Program-made: the position numbers and the translations under genes
Notes under the pieces: generated by a model
What the model saw: the letters and a program-made list of their open reading frames with translations, nothing else
What the model was told of the DNA's origin: nothing
The model's database searches: none
In this document: positions 18,675 through 27,458 of the stretch, piece after piece
Layout: every line of letters starts with the position of its first letter
How positions within the stretch are numbered: the first letter of the stretch is position 1
DNA from: Bifidobacterium colobi
GTDB taxonomy: Bacteria; Actinomycetota; Actinomycetes; Actinomycetales; Bifidobacteriaceae
Assembly (NCBI RefSeq): GCF_018555455.1
Contig: NZ_JAFEJU010000002.1
Span: 248,001-312,000, forward strand
Direction: 5' to 3'
Length of the DNA stretch: 64,000 bases

Positions 18675-20015
18675 ATGAAGAAAACGAACACGATAAAACC
18701 CGCATTGACAGCGTTGGTCGCGGGCGCGTGCTGCGTTGCAGGGTTCTTTGTAGCCCCAGTTCAGCCGGCCCAGGCGGATACGTATTCCAATTTGGTGAAC
18801 GCCCAGAACCAGCATGCCGCATCGGTGCAGCGTGAAGCCCAGCTGAAGGCTCAGCTGTCTGGTGTGAACAGCGAACTTGCCAACAAGATCATCGAACTGG
18901 ATGATCTGACCAACAACAAGATCGTTGCCGCACAAGACAAGGTGACCCAGGCGAACGCCGATGCCGCCGATGCGCAGGAAGAGGCACAGGCCGCAGCCGA
19001 TCGTCTCGCCGCAGCGCAGAAAGACAAGGAAACCCTCGAACAGCAGATCGAGCAGACCGGTAAGGACTATGATGACGCGCATGCCGCAGTAGCCCAGCTG
19101 GCTCGCGAAGGCATGCACGGTTCGAGCACCTCCGAAGTCATGAGCGTGGTGACCGGATCCAGCAGCACGCAGGATTTCGTGAACTCCATGCAGTCGCGTG
19201 ACGCGCTCTCCCGTAACGAGGCGAACGCGGCATCTTCCGCGGCTTCCACGCTGAACACGTCGAAGAACCGTGGCGAGCGTCTCGCCGCCATTGAAAAGCA
19301 GATCGCCACGTTGAAGACCCAGGCCGATCAGAAGGCCGCTTCCGCGCAGACCGCCGCGCAGACCGCGCAGAACGAACGCGATGCTTTGGAACAGCTGCGT
19401 GCGGAAGGCGAACAGCGCCGCGACGAGCTGACCGGCATGGTCTCCAGCCTGAAGAACCAGACGGCAGCGCAGGCCGCGCAGTCGGTGCTTTTGGCCTCGC
19501 AGGTGGATTCCTACAACCAGCAGTATCAGAAGGAACAAGCTCAGTCCGCCGGCCAGGTGCAGAACGGCCAGCAGGGCACCACCGGTGGCAATACCGGCAA
19601 TTCCGGTAACTCCAGCTACACGCCGCCGGCGTCCTCCGGCGGCAGCAGCGGTGGCCAGGGCACCTCGAACGGTGACGTGGGCAACCGTTATGTTGCCGGC
19701 CAGTGCACGTGGTACGCCTACAACCGCCGTAAGCAGATGGGTATCGGCACTCCGTCGTGGCTGGGTAACGGTGGCGACTGGTGGCGCACCGCTCCGGCTT
19801 ACGGCCTGCGCGTGGATCACACTCCGCAGGTTGGCGCGGCCCTCTCGTTCCTGCCCGGACAGGCTGGCGCAGACGGCACCTATGGCCATGTGGCCGTGGT
19901 GGAAGCCGTATACAGCGACGGTTCATTCCAGATTTCCGAAATGAACGTCGGTGGCCCGTACATCATGGGTTCCCGTCGACTGTACAATCCTTCGCTGTAC
20001 TGGTTCGTGCACTGA
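18675..20015 (+). CDS. Secreted coiled-coil CHAP-domain peptidoglycan hydrolase (PcsB-like)
   Basis: This 446-residue secreted protein has a signal peptide cleaved near AQA-D (about residue 34), a long coiled-coil region (about 38-285), a Gly/Ser/Asn-rich linker (about 290-335) and a C-terminal CHAP amidase/endopeptidase domain. The catalytic Cys is C344 in GQCTWYAY and the His is H405 in YGHVAVVE. The architecture matches PcsB and related hydrolases whose coiled coil binds FtsX and keeps the enzyme inactive until FtsEX signals. Position directly after ftsEX supports that role in daughter cell separation. The ribosome site is AAAGGA. A strong terminator follows. Confidence 0.92.
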   Translation: MKKTNTIKPALTALVAGACCVAGFFVAPVQPAQADTYSNLVNAQNQHAASVQREAQLKAQLSGVNSELANKIIELDDLTNNKIVAAQDKVTQANADAADAQEEAQAAADRLAAAQKDKETLEQQIEQTGKDYDDAHAAVAQLAREGMHGSSTSEVMSVVTGSSSTQDFVNSMQSRDALSRNEANAASSAASTLNTSKNRGERLAAIEKQIATLKTQADQKAASAQTAAQTAQNERDALEQLRAEGEQRRDELTGMVSSLKNQTAAQAAQSVLLASQVDSYNQQYQKEQAQSAGQVQNGQQGTTGGNTGNSGNSSYTPPASSGGSSGGQGTSNGDVGNRYVAGQCTWYAYNRRKQMGIGTPSWLGNGGDWWRTAPAYGLRVDHTPQVGAALSFLPGQAGADGTYGHVAVVEAVYSDGSFQISEMNVGGPYIMGSRRLYNPSLYWFVH

Positions 20016-20057
20016 TTGACTGCCATGCTCATGGCAGCAGTCGCATAACCAGCCAAT

Positions 20058-20092
20058 GACTAAACCCCTCCCGCGTTGGGAGGGGTTTAGTC
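20058..20092 (+). terminator. Strong hairpin terminator after the CHAP hydrolase gene
   Basis: A perfect 15-base stem (20058-20072 with 20078-20092) around the loop GCGTT. It separates the ftsEX-CHAP unit from smpB, although the downstream T-run is poor. Confidence 0.8.
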
Positions 20093-20137
20093 GCTGAAGC
20101 AAGCATTATTGAAAGAACATCATCGAAAGGAGGGGTC

Positions 20138-20614
20138 ATGGCCAAGGAAACCGGCGAAAAACTCATCGTACAGAACAAGAAGGCCCGGCACGACTATGCC
20201 ATCGAAGACAAGTATGAGGCGGGCATCGCATTGACCGGCACCGAAGTGAAGTCATTGCGCGAGGGGCGCGCGTCACTGGCCGAAGCATTCGTCACCATCG
20301 ACCGACGCGGCGAAATGTGGTTGGAAGGCGCCAACATTCCCGAATACCTGAACGGCACATGGAACAATCACGCGCCCAAGCGCAAGCGCAAGCTGCTGCT
20401 GCATCGCCAACAGATCACCAAACTAGCGCGCGGCATCGAAGCCAAGGGATACACCATCGTTCCGCTGAGCCTGTACTTCAAGGACGGACGCGTCAAAGCA
20501 TCCATCGCACTGGCGCGAGGCAAGAAGGAATTCGACAAGCGTCAGGCGTTGCGCGAAGAACAGGACAAGCGCGAAGCATTGCGCGCCATGCGCTACGCCA
20601 ACATGCGCCACTGA
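20138..20614 (+). CDS. smpB: SsrA-binding protein SmpB
   Basis: SmpB binds tmRNA and delivers it to stalled ribosomes for trans-translation. The 158-residue protein has the conserved N-terminal core ([29 protein letters not shown]), the central LLLHRQQI segment and the basic C-terminal tail with KKEFDKR. The start has a very strong AAAGGAGGGG ribosome site. I found no tmRNA gene in the bases around it. Confidence 0.96.
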   Translation: MAKETGEKLIVQNKKARHDYAIEDKYEAGIALTGTEVKSLREGRASLAEAFVTIDRRGEMWLEGANIPEYLNGTWNNHAPKRKRKLLLHRQQITKLARGIEAKGYTIVPLSLYFKDGRVKASIALARGKKEFDKRQALREEQDKREALRAMRYANMRH

Positions 20615-20669
20615 CAAGGTGGTTGCTGAGCCTGCTGCAGCAGCACTGTCCGCGACTGTCCACTGTCCA

Positions 20670-20699
20670 TTGTCCACAACGTGAGCAGTATTCCACAAT
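20670..20699 (+). promoter_or_regulatory. Possible promoter and short direct repeats before the first binding protein
   Basis: TTGTCC (20670-20675) and CACAAT (20694-20699) are spaced by 18 bases. Just upstream the hexamer CTGTCC recurs three times, and TTGTCC forms a fourth near-copy, suggesting a regulator site. Both calls are weak. Confidence 0.3.
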
Positions 20700-20789
20700 A
20701 TTAACCATGCCGTAGCATTGCGAACCTACGCTCTGAAGCCAGCTGGGAAATATACCCGCCCGGCCGACTACATGGAGAGAGGAAATCCA

Positions 20790-21743
20790 ATGTCTCTAAG
20801 CAAGGGAATACAATCCGTGGCCGCAGCTGCAGTAAGCGCGGCAATGCTCATCGCCGTGGCTGCCTGCGGCACCAGCGATAATGCGAGCGGTGCAGCATCG
20901 AGTTCCGATTCCGGTTCGTCCAGCAGCTCCAGTACCAAAGGTTTCGATACCAGCAGCATCAAGAAAGACGATGCCATCGCCGCGCTGCTGCCGGAATCCG
21001 TAGCTGGCGACGGCGTGCTCACCGTCGGCACTGATACGTCTTACGCGCCGGCTGAATTCCTGGCCGAAGACGGCAAGACACCGGTCGGCTTTGATGTCGA
21101 CCTGTCCAAGGCGCTGGCCGCCGTATTCGGTTTGAAGGAAAAAACCGTTTCTTCGACCTTTGATTCGATCATCCCATCCGTCGGATCCAAGTACGATATC
21201 GGCATTTCGTCGTTCACCGTAACCAAAGAACGCCTTGACGCCGTGGACTTCGTGACCTACTTCAAGGCAGGCTCCACGTGGGTCACCAAGAAAGGCAACC
21301 CAGACAAGGTGGACACCTCCAACCTGTGCGGCGTGAAGGTTGCAGTGCAGACCGGCACCACGCAGGAAGAGGAAGTCAACGCCGCCAATGATCAGTGCAA
21401 GGCTGATGGCAAGGCTGAAATCGACATCCAGTCCTCCAAGCTGCAAACCGATGTGACCACCGCCGTGGCATCCGGCAAGGCATCCATCTTCTACGCTGAC
21501 TCCCCGGTGGCCGGCTACGCCATCGAACAAACCGGCGATACGCTGGCGGCACTGGGCGACGATACCGGCGTGACCCCTGAGGCCGTGGCCATCAAGAAGG
21601 GTGATTCTGCTACCGCCGAGGCTGTACAGAAGGCCATGCAGAAGCTGATGGACGACGGCACGTACCAGAAGATTCTCGATACGTGGGGCGTCTCCTCGGG
21701 TGCTGTGGATAAGGCTGAAATCAACCCTGCGGTAAGCGAGTGA
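20790..21743 (+). CDS. Polar amino acid ABC transporter substrate-binding lipoprotein (first copy)
   Basis: This 317-residue lipoprotein of the type 3 solute-binding family captures polar amino acids outside the cell. The lipobox is AVAAC with Cys26; a Ser-rich linker precedes the fold, which starts LTVGTDTSYAPAEF. GFDVDLSKALAAV and SSFTVTKERLDAVDF are typical family segments. I chose the ATG at 20790 because GGAGAGAGGAAA lies upstream; the frame is open back to 20718. It is a close paralogue of the gene at 21952, and both precede one permease and one ATPase gene. The substrate (glutamate, cystine or another polar amino acid) cannot be read from the sequence. Confidence 0.9.
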   Translation: MSLSKGIQSVAAAAVSAAMLIAVAACGTSDNASGAASSSDSGSSSSSSTKGFDTSSIKKDDAIAALLPESVAGDGVLTVGTDTSYAPAEFLAEDGKTPVGFDVDLSKALAAVFGLKEKTVSSTFDSIIPSVGSKYDIGISSFTVTKERLDAVDFVTYFKAGSTWVTKKGNPDKVDTSNLCGVKVAVQTGTTQEEEVNAANDQCKADGKAEIDIQSSKLQTDVTTAVASGKASIFYADSPVAGYAIEQTGDTLAALGDDTGVTPEAVAIKKGDSATAEAVQKAMQKLMDDGTYQKILDTWGVSSGAVDKAEINPAVSE

Positions 21744-21780
21744 CGCTGAGCGGCGCTGAGCGACGCTGAGTGGCGCTGAG
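21741..21780 (+). repeat. Four tandem 10-bp repeats at the end of the first binding-protein gene
   Basis: Four consecutive copies of YGRCGCTGAG start at the stop codon of the preceding gene. They are exact in length with small base changes. Confidence 0.85.
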
Positions 21781-21814
21781 TGACTTGTTTGAAATAGACA
21801 AGTGATAGGGTGCA

Positions 21815-21869
21815 AGGGCTTTCGCATTGAACGTCAATGAATGTCAACGAACATCAACGCGAAAGCCCT
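21815..21869 (+). terminator. Inverted repeat with a repeat-filled loop, possible terminator
   Basis: AGGGCTTTCGC (21815-21825) pairs perfectly with GCGAAAGCCCT (21859-21869). The 33-base loop holds imperfect 10-base repeats built on ACGTCAATGA, which is unusual. Weakly T-rich sequence follows. Confidence 0.55.
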
Positions 21870-21870
21870 A

Positions 21871-21899
21871 TTGTATATGTATGCACAATAGTGTATAAA
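21871..21899 (+). promoter_or_regulatory. Probable promoter of the second binding-protein gene
   Basis: TTGTAT (21871-21876) and TATAAA (21894-21899) are separated by exactly 17 bases. Transcription would begin near 21906. Confidence 0.6.
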
Positions 21900-21951
21900 T
21901 ATGCTTGTCTGTTGTTGCGGCCTAGCCGTTGTTATGAGAAGAAGAGAAGAA

Positions 21952-22899
21952 ATGATGCAGTCCAAGAAGCTGAAGACCATCGCAGCCGCCGCCCTGAGCG
22001 CGGCGATGTTGTTCACCGCTGCCGCCTGCGGCACCACCGACGAAGCCACCTCCGGCACCGGTTCTGAAACCGGTTCCGGCGATGCCAAGACCATCACCAG
22101 CTACGATGTGAGCTCCGTCAAGAAGGACGATGCCATCGCCGCATTGCTGCCGGAATCCGTAACCAAGGACGGCAAGCTCACCATCGGCACCAACCCGTCT
22201 TACGCACCGGCCGAGTTCCTCGACGCCGACGGCAAGACCCAGATCGGCTACGACATGGATCTGGCCCACGCGCTGGGCAACGTGTTCGGCCTGAAGACCG
22301 AAATCGTCTCCTCCAACTTCGACACCATCATCCCGGCCATCGGCTCCAAGTACGATCTGGGCATCGCCGCGTTCACCATTACCAAGGAACGTATGGAATC
22401 GGTTGACTTCGTCTCCTACTTCACCTCCGGCATGGCCTATGCCGTGGCCAAGGGCAACCCGAACAAGGTCGACCCCAACGACCTGTGCGGCCTGAACGTG
22501 GCCGTGGAAACCGGCACCGTGGAAGAGGAAGCCATCAACAAGACCGCCAAGCAGTGCAAGGCCGACGGCAAGAAGGACATCACCATCCAGTCCTCCAAGC
22601 AGCAGACCGACGCCACCACCGCCGTGGTGACCGGCAAGGCGGACGTGTTCTTCGCCGACTCCCCGGTGGTCGGCTACGCCATCGCCCAGACCGACGGCCA
22701 GCTGGAGCAGCTCGGCGAGGACTTCGACTCCGTGCCGAACGCCATCGCCATCAAGAAGGGCGACACCGGCACCACCGAGGCTGTGCAGAAGGCCATGCAG
22801 AAGCTCATGGACGACGGCACGTACAGCAAGATCCTCAAGCACTGGGGCGTTGAATCCGGTGCGCTGACCAAGGCCGAAGTCAACCCCGACGTTGAATGA
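21952..22899 (+). CDS. Polar amino acid ABC transporter substrate-binding lipoprotein (second copy)
   Basis: This 315-residue paralogue of the preceding protein is highly similar from the lipobox (TAAAC, Cys26) through the binding fold (LTIGTNPSYAPAEF). Codon use is strongly biased to C/G-ending codons, suggesting high expression. Two adjacent ATG codons at 21952/21955 follow GAGAAGAAGAGAAGAA; the frame is open back to an ATG at 21901, which would encode MLVCCCGLAVV. With the best promoter starting transcription near 21906 that upstream ATG would normally not be transcribed. The gene has its own promoter and terminator, so it is expressed separately from the first copy. Confidence 0.9.
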   Translation: MMQSKKLKTIAAAALSAAMLFTAAACGTTDEATSGTGSETGSGDAKTITSYDVSSVKKDDAIAALLPESVTKDGKLTIGTNPSYAPAEFLDADGKTQIGYDMDLAHALGNVFGLKTEIVSSNFDTIIPAIGSKYDLGIAAFTITKERMESVDFVSYFTSGMAYAVAKGNPNKVDPNDLCGLNVAVETGTVEEEAINKTAKQCKADGKKDITIQSSKQQTDATTAVVTGKADVFFADSPVVGYAIAQTDGQLEQLGEDFDSVPNAIAIKKGDTGTTEAVQKAMQKLMDDGTYSKILKHWGVESGALTKAEVNPDVE

Positions 22900-22959
22900 T
22901 CGCTCGGTCATAGTAGCTGACTGAGGGGTAGTTCACTCAGCATATAGGTTCATATACCA

Positions 22960-22995
22960 TGGGGCGCTTATGTTGCATGTAACACAAGCGCCCCA
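22960..22995 (+). terminator. Hairpin terminator after the second binding-protein gene
   Basis: A 15-base stem (22960-22974 with 22981-22995, one mismatch) surrounds the loop GCATGT. It would isolate the binding protein from the downstream permease or reduce readthrough into it. Confidence 0.7.
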
Positions 22996-23065
22996 TTCAT
23001 GCGTTAAGGTGCAACGTTAGTTCTTCAAGTCGCCTCTGGCGGCCCCAAACACACAAGGAATAACC

Positions 23066-24049
23066 ATGGCGAAGAAAGTAGTCGACGGCGAAGGATTGGA
23101 CATCCCCAACCGCATCAAAGCCCTACCGGTCAAGCGTCCGGGCCCGATTGTGGCCGCAGTGATTGTGGCGCTGCTCGCCGCAATGCTCATTCAAGGCATG
23201 ATCACCAATCCACGATTGGATTGGCCCACCGTCTGGAAATACCTATTCAACGAGAACGTGCTGGAAGGTATTCGCTACACGCTGGAACTCACCGTGATTT
23301 CCATGGTGGTGGCCATCATCCTTTCCGTGATTCTGGCCATTATGCGCAAATCCATCAATCCGGTGCTGCGCGGCGTCAGCTGGTTCTTCATCTGGTTCTT
23401 CCGCGGCACACCTGTGTACACGCAGCTGATTTTCTGGGGCCTGTTCTCCGTGCTGATTCCCAAGCTCAGCCTTGGCATCCCATTCACCTCGGTTGAATTC
23501 TGGAGCATCGACTCCAACGTTGTGGTTACCGCGTTCAACGCCGCATGGATTGGCCTGGCATTGAACGAAGCCGCCTACCTTTCCGAAATCGTTCGTGCCG
23601 GTCTGGAAGCCGTTGATCCGGGGCAGACCGAAGCCGCTGAAGCTTTGGGCATGAATCGCTCGCTGATCATGCGCCGCATCGTGCTGCCGCAAGCCATGCG
23701 CATCATCATCCCACCCACCGGCAATGAGACCATCGGCATGCTGAAGACCACCTCCCTGGTTACCGCAGTGCCGTTCACCTTGGAACTTCAGTTCGCCACC
23801 AACGCTATCGCCAACCGTATCTACAAGCCGATTCCGCTGCTGCTGGTGGCTTGCTTCTGGTACCTGCTGATCACTTCCATTCTGATGGTGATTCAGTCCC
23901 GCTTGGAAAAGCACTTCGGCAAGGGTTTCGACGCTCGCGCCATGGGTACGCGCGGCAAGCAGCCGCCGCTGCCCGGCAAAACCGAGGGCGAACCCAAGGA
24001 TGACGTGAACAAGCTCAACGAAGCCGCATTCACCGGCATGACCGCGTGA
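23066..24049 (+). CDS. Polar amino acid ABC transporter permease (HisM/GlnP family)
   Basis: This 327-residue inner membrane permease carries five or so helices and the EAA loop [11 protein letters not shown] that contacts the ATPase. The family segment [14 protein letters not shown] is present. An extra hydrophilic tail of about 35 residues follows the last helix. The ribosome site is AAGGA. The ATPase gene follows 19 bases later. As only one permease gene is present, the transporter is probably a homodimer served by two binding proteins. Confidence 0.93.
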   Translation: MAKKVVDGEGLDIPNRIKALPVKRPGPIVAAVIVALLAAMLIQGMITNPRLDWPTVWKYLFNENVLEGIRYTLELTVISMVVAIILSVILAIMRKSINPVLRGVSWFFIWFFRGTPVYTQLIFWGLFSVLIPKLSLGIPFTSVEFWSIDSNVVVTAFNAAWIGLALNEAAYLSEIVRAGLEAVDPGQTEAAEALGMNRSLIMRRIVLPQAMRIIIPPTGNETIGMLKTTSLVTAVPFTLELQFATNAIANRIYKPIPLLLVACFWYLLITSILMVIQSRLEKHFGKGFDARAMGTRGKQPPLPGKTEGEPKDDVNKLNEAAFTGMTA

Positions 24050-24068
24050 GCAGGAAGGCGAATCGATC

Positions 24069-24866
24069 ATGACTGAAACTCTCAACAGCTCCGCCGCAAT
24101 TCCCGCCATCAAGGCCACGCAGGTGCACAAGGCGTTCGGCACGCTGCACGTGCTCAAAGGCGTGGACCTCACCGTGATGCCCGGCACCGTGACCGTGATT
24201 CTTGGCCCTTCCGGCTCCGGCAAGTCCACGTTCCTGCGCCTGATCAACCAGCTGGAAACCTTGACCGGCGGTTCCATTGAAGTCAATGGCGAGCTGATCG
24301 GCTACAAGCATGTGGAAAAGAACGGGCAAGACATGCTGCAAACCCTGAACGACAAGGAGATTGCGGCACAGCGCTCCAAGCTCGGCATGGTGTTCCAGCG
24401 TTTCAACCTGTTCCCGCATATGACCGCCATCGAAAACGTGATGGAAGCGCCGGTCCACGTGCAGCACAAGTCCAAGAAAGAAGCGCACGAGCTGGCAGTC
24501 GCCGAGCTGACCCGCGTTGGTCTGGGCGACCGACTGGATTACTACCCGTCACAGCTGTCCGGCGGCCAGCAGCAGCGTGTGGCCATCGCACGCGCCTTGG
24601 CCATGAAACCGGAAATCATGCTGTTCGATGAGCCGACTTCCGCACTCGATCCCGAGCTGGTGGGCGAAGTGCTGAACGTCATGCGCTCCTTGGCCAAAGA
24701 AGGCATGACCATGGTGTGCGTGACCCACGAAATCGGCTTCGCCCGCGAAGTGGCCGATCAGGTGGTGTTCATGGATGGGGGAGTCGTAGTCGAAAAGGGC
24801 GGCCCCGAAATCATCGACAACCCCACCGAACCAAGGTTCAAGGACTTTCTCCAGCACGTGCTGTAG
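24069..24866 (+). CDS. Polar amino acid ABC transporter ATP-binding protein (GlnQ/HisP family)
   Basis: This 265-residue ABC ATPase energises the amino acid transporter encoded upstream. Walker A is GPSGSGKS at 46-53, the signature is LSGGQQQR and Walker B is [14 protein letters not shown], followed by the switch histidine in VTHEIGF. Length is typical for the family. The ribosome site GGAAGG lies just after the permease gene. The last bases of the gene and the sequence just after it recur about 100 bases downstream. Confidence 0.95.
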   Translation: MTETLNSSAAIPAIKATQVHKAFGTLHVLKGVDLTVMPGTVTVILGPSGSGKSTFLRLINQLETLTGGSIEVNGELIGYKHVEKNGQDMLQTLNDKEIAAQRSKLGMVFQRFNLFPHMTAIENVMEAPVHVQHKSKKEAHELAVAELTRVGLGDRLDYYPSQLSGGQQQRVAIARALAMKPEIMLFDEPTSALDPELVGEVLNVMRSLAKEGMTMVCVTHEIGFAREVADQVVFMDGGVVVEKGGPEIIDNPTEPRFKDFLQHVL

Positions 24867-24979
24867 AAAGGCAGCCATATTACCTCAGCACTGTCGTGCT
24901 TCGGCGTCGCCTACGGGCAGTCCACTGGACTGCCCGCTTTACGGCTCCGTCTCCAGCACGTGCTTGTAGAAAGGCAGCC
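24848..24979 (+). repeat. Duplicated 3' end of the ATPase gene
   Basis: The 29 bases at 24848-24876, spanning the stop codon of the ATPase gene, recur at 24950-24979 with one added T and no other change. The intervening DNA contains a strong hairpin. This looks like a duplication or recombination scar. Confidence 0.8.
24914..24936 (+). terminator. Palindromic hairpin, possible terminator
   Basis: CGGGCAGTCCA and TGGACTGCCCG flank a single C, giving a near-perfect 23-base palindrome. CTTT follows. It is the best terminator candidate after the transporter operon. Confidence 0.55.
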
Positions 24980-24984
24980 TGTTC

Positions 24985-25160
24985 GGCAATATAGGCATCT
25001 GCGGGCCAATGTACCGAATTCGCCCATTTGGTTCTGTTGGCCCGCTCAGCTGCGGGCCAACATCGCATACTGCTCACAATTCTCATGTTGGCCCGCTCGG
25101 CTCCGGGCTATCATGCGAATTTGTCTATTATTTTCATGTTGGCCCGTTGGCTTATTTTTT
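24985..25160 (+). repeat. Tandem 51-bp repeats with GTTGGCCCGC cores
   Basis: GTTGGCCCGC-type cores occur at 25036, 25087 and 25138, exactly 51 bases apart, and a diverged unit precedes them at 24985. The unit at 25036 forms a perfect hairpin of GTTGGCCCGC with GCGGGCCAAC (25036-25061). The last partial unit runs into a T-tract near 25155. Confidence 0.75.
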
Positions 25161-25551
25161 GAAAACCGCGGAATAAAGCCATTTTCCGACAATCAGGTAA
25201 AAGTTCCCCTCAATCAGCTCCCGGGCCACTATGGAAAAAGCGGCAGTTTTCTCATCTTCGCCCGCTTATCTAGGCCTCCAGCGCCTTCATCCGAATCCGC
25301 AGTCATCGAATACACGCGAAAACAATGAAATCCTGCCTGACACACCGAACCCAGAGGTACGTGTTCCATGGTTCACGCATGATTTGCTGCGTTGGCAGCG
25401 GTACACCATGCCAGTGGCACATTATTGGCGCATCACTCGTGCATTGATAGCGCCCCAATGGCATGAATCAGCACACTTCGTTGCGCTGATAATGCGAAAA
25501 GGTGTGACACGGGTCGACTGAGGACATATCCGTCCGCTAGGGTAGAGGACT
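25161..25551 (+). other. Gap before glmS without a convincing gene
   Basis: An open frame at 25231-25521 is present but has no ribosome site and an atypical composition, so I do not call it. The glmS ribozyme known from Firmicutes is not recognisable. TAGGGT (25538-25543) lies eight bases before the glmS ATG and may be a -10 element for a leaderless transcript. Confidence 0.4.
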
Positions 25552-27444
25552 ATGTGTGGAATTGTTGGATATGCAGGAAATGTTGAAACCGCTTGCGGCA
25601 AGCCCCTTGAGGTATGCCTCCAAGGTCTGGCCCGTCTTGAATATCGAGGCTATGATTCGGCTGGCGTGGCACTGAGCGCGCCGGGCATGGATAAGGTGGC
25701 CGTGCGCAAGAAGGCCGGCCGTTTGAAGAATCTGGTCGAAGACATCGAACGTAAGCCCATGCCACTGGCCACGGTGGGCATCGGCCACACCCGTTGGGCC
25801 ACCAACGGCGAGCCGAGCGACGTGAACGCGCACCCGCACACCAGCATGGACGGCAAGGTTGCCATCATCCATAACGGCATCATTGAAAACGCCTCCCAGC
25901 TGCGTCTCGATCTGCAGGCTGAAGGCTACCGTTTCGCTTCGGCAACCGATACTGAGGTCGCCGCCAAGCTACTCGGCAAAATCGTTGATAAAGTCATTGC
26001 CGAAAAGGGCCAGCCGGATCTGTTTGAAGCCATGCGTCGCATGGCCCGCATGCTCGACGGTGCATTCACCATTCTCGCCACCGACTGCCGCCAGCCGGAT
26101 ATCGTGGTCGGCGCTCGCCATGATTCGCCGCTGGTTGTAGGCCTTGGCGAAGGCGAGAACTTCCTTGGTTCCGATGTGGCCGCTTTCGTGGCCTACACCA
26201 AGCGCGCCATGGAAATCGATCAGGATCAGGCTGTGTGTGTCTCCGCCGACTCCGTGGTCGTGACCGATTTCGACGGCAATGTGATCGCCGATCCGAAGAC
26301 CTACACCGTGGACTGGGATGCCTCCGCCGCGGAGAAGGGCGGCTGGGATTCCTTTATGGACAAGGAAATCCATGAGGATCCGGCGGCAGTGCAGCGTACC
26401 TTGCTTGGCCGCTTCGACAAGAACGGCGACATCGCCCTTGATGAAGTGCGTATTGATGAGCATGATTTCAAGGCCATCGACAAGATCATCGTGGTGGCCT
26501 GCGGCACCGCAAGCTATGCCGGCCAAGTGGCCAAGTACGCCATCGAACACTGGGTGCGCATTCCGGTGGAAATCGAACTGGCACACGAATTCCGTTACCG
26601 TGACCCGATTCTGACCCCGCGCACGCTCGTGGTGGCCATTTCCCAGTCCGGTGAGACCATGGATACGCTGATGGCATTGCGCCACGCGCGCGAGCAGGGC
26701 AGCAAGGTGCTGGCCATCTGCAACACCCAGGGTGCTTCGATTCCGCGTGAATCCGATGCTGTGCTGTACACGCACGCCGGCCCGGAAGTGGCCGTGGCCT
26801 CCACCAAGGCGTTCGTGGCGCAGATTACCGCCGCCTACCTGCTGGGCTTGTATCTGGCTCAGGTCAAGGGTGCGATGTTCCGCGATGAAATCCATCAGGT
26901 GCTCGACTCCTTGAAGGATATGCCGCGCAAGATTCAGTGGGTGTTGGATACGCAGCCCAAGGCCATTCAGGCCGCCGCCGAGCGCATGGTGAATGCGAAC
27001 TCCTTCCTGTTCCTCGGTCGCCACGTGGGCTATCCGGTGGCGTTGGAAGGCGCATTGAAGCTCAAGGAAATCGCCTACACCTTCACCGAAGGCTTTGCGG
27101 CCGGCGAGCTGAAGCATGGTCCGATCGCCTTGGTGGATGAAGGCGAGCCGGTAGTGTTCATTGTGCCGCCTGAGCGCGGCCGCAACGTGCTGCACGCCAA
27201 GGTCATCTCCGGTATCGAAGAGGTCAAGGCTCGCGGCGCCTACATTATTGCGGTTGCCGAGCAGGGCGACCCGGATGTGGAACGGTATGCGGACGTGGTG
27301 TTCTGGCGGCCGGCCTGCCCCACGCTGATGAGCCCGCTTGTGGACGTGGTGCCGCTGCAGCTGTTCGCCATGGATATGGCCAAGCTTAAGGGTTACGACG
27401 TGGACAAGCCGCGCAATCTGGCTAAGTCCGTCACCGTGGAGTGA
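25552..27444 (+). CDS. glmS: Glutamine-fructose-6-phosphate aminotransferase (isomerising)
   Basis: GlmS makes glucosamine-6-phosphate from fructose-6-phosphate and glutamine, the first step towards UDP-GlcNAc for peptidoglycan. The 630-residue protein has the N-terminal class II glutaminase domain starting MCGIVGYAG with Cys2 as nucleophile and the segment GHTRWATNGEPSDVNAHP. It also has two C-terminal SIS domains, with ACGTASYAG and ISQSGETMDT. Length is usual. The start is fixed by the required Cys2. The stop codon overlaps a possible GTG of the next gene. Confidence 0.97.
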   Translation: MCGIVGYAGNVETACGKPLEVCLQGLARLEYRGYDSAGVALSAPGMDKVAVRKKAGRLKNLVEDIERKPMPLATVGIGHTRWATNGEPSDVNAHPHTSMDGKVAIIHNGIIENASQLRLDLQAEGYRFASATDTEVAAKLLGKIVDKVIAEKGQPDLFEAMRRMARMLDGAFTILATDCRQPDIVVGARHDSPLVVGLGEGENFLGSDVAAFVAYTKRAMEIDQDQAVCVSADSVVVTDFDGNVIADPKTYTVDWDASAAEKGGWDSFMDKEIHEDPAAVQRTLLGRFDKNGDIALDEVRIDEHDFKAIDKIIVVACGTASYAGQVAKYAIEHWVRIPVEIELAHEFRYRDPILTPRTLVVAISQSGETMDTLMALRHAREQGSKVLAICNTQGASIPRESDAVLYTHAGPEVAVASTKAFVAQITAAYLLGLYLAQVKGAMFRDEIHQVLDSLKDMPRKIQWVLDTQPKAIQAAAERMVNANSFLFLGRHVGYPVALEGALKLKEIAYTFTEGFAAGELKHGPIALVDEGEPVVFIVPPERGRNVLHAKVISGIEEVKARGAYIIAVAEQGDPDVERYADVVFWRPACPTLMSPLVDVVPLQLFAMDMAKLKGYDVDKPRNLAKSVTVE

Positions 27445-27458
27445 ATTGGAGTGATCGG

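Noticed and set aside
20615..20789. tmRNA gene next to smpB
   Set aside because: No CCA-ended tRNA-like domain or tag-encoding frame is visible in the flanking bases.
25231..25521. 96-codon open frame before glmS
   Set aside because: No ribosome site, no recognisable domain, and unlike neighbouring genes in codon use.
25161..25551. glmS ribozyme
   Set aside because: The conserved core and cleavage-site context known from Firmicutes are not recognisable upstream of glmS.
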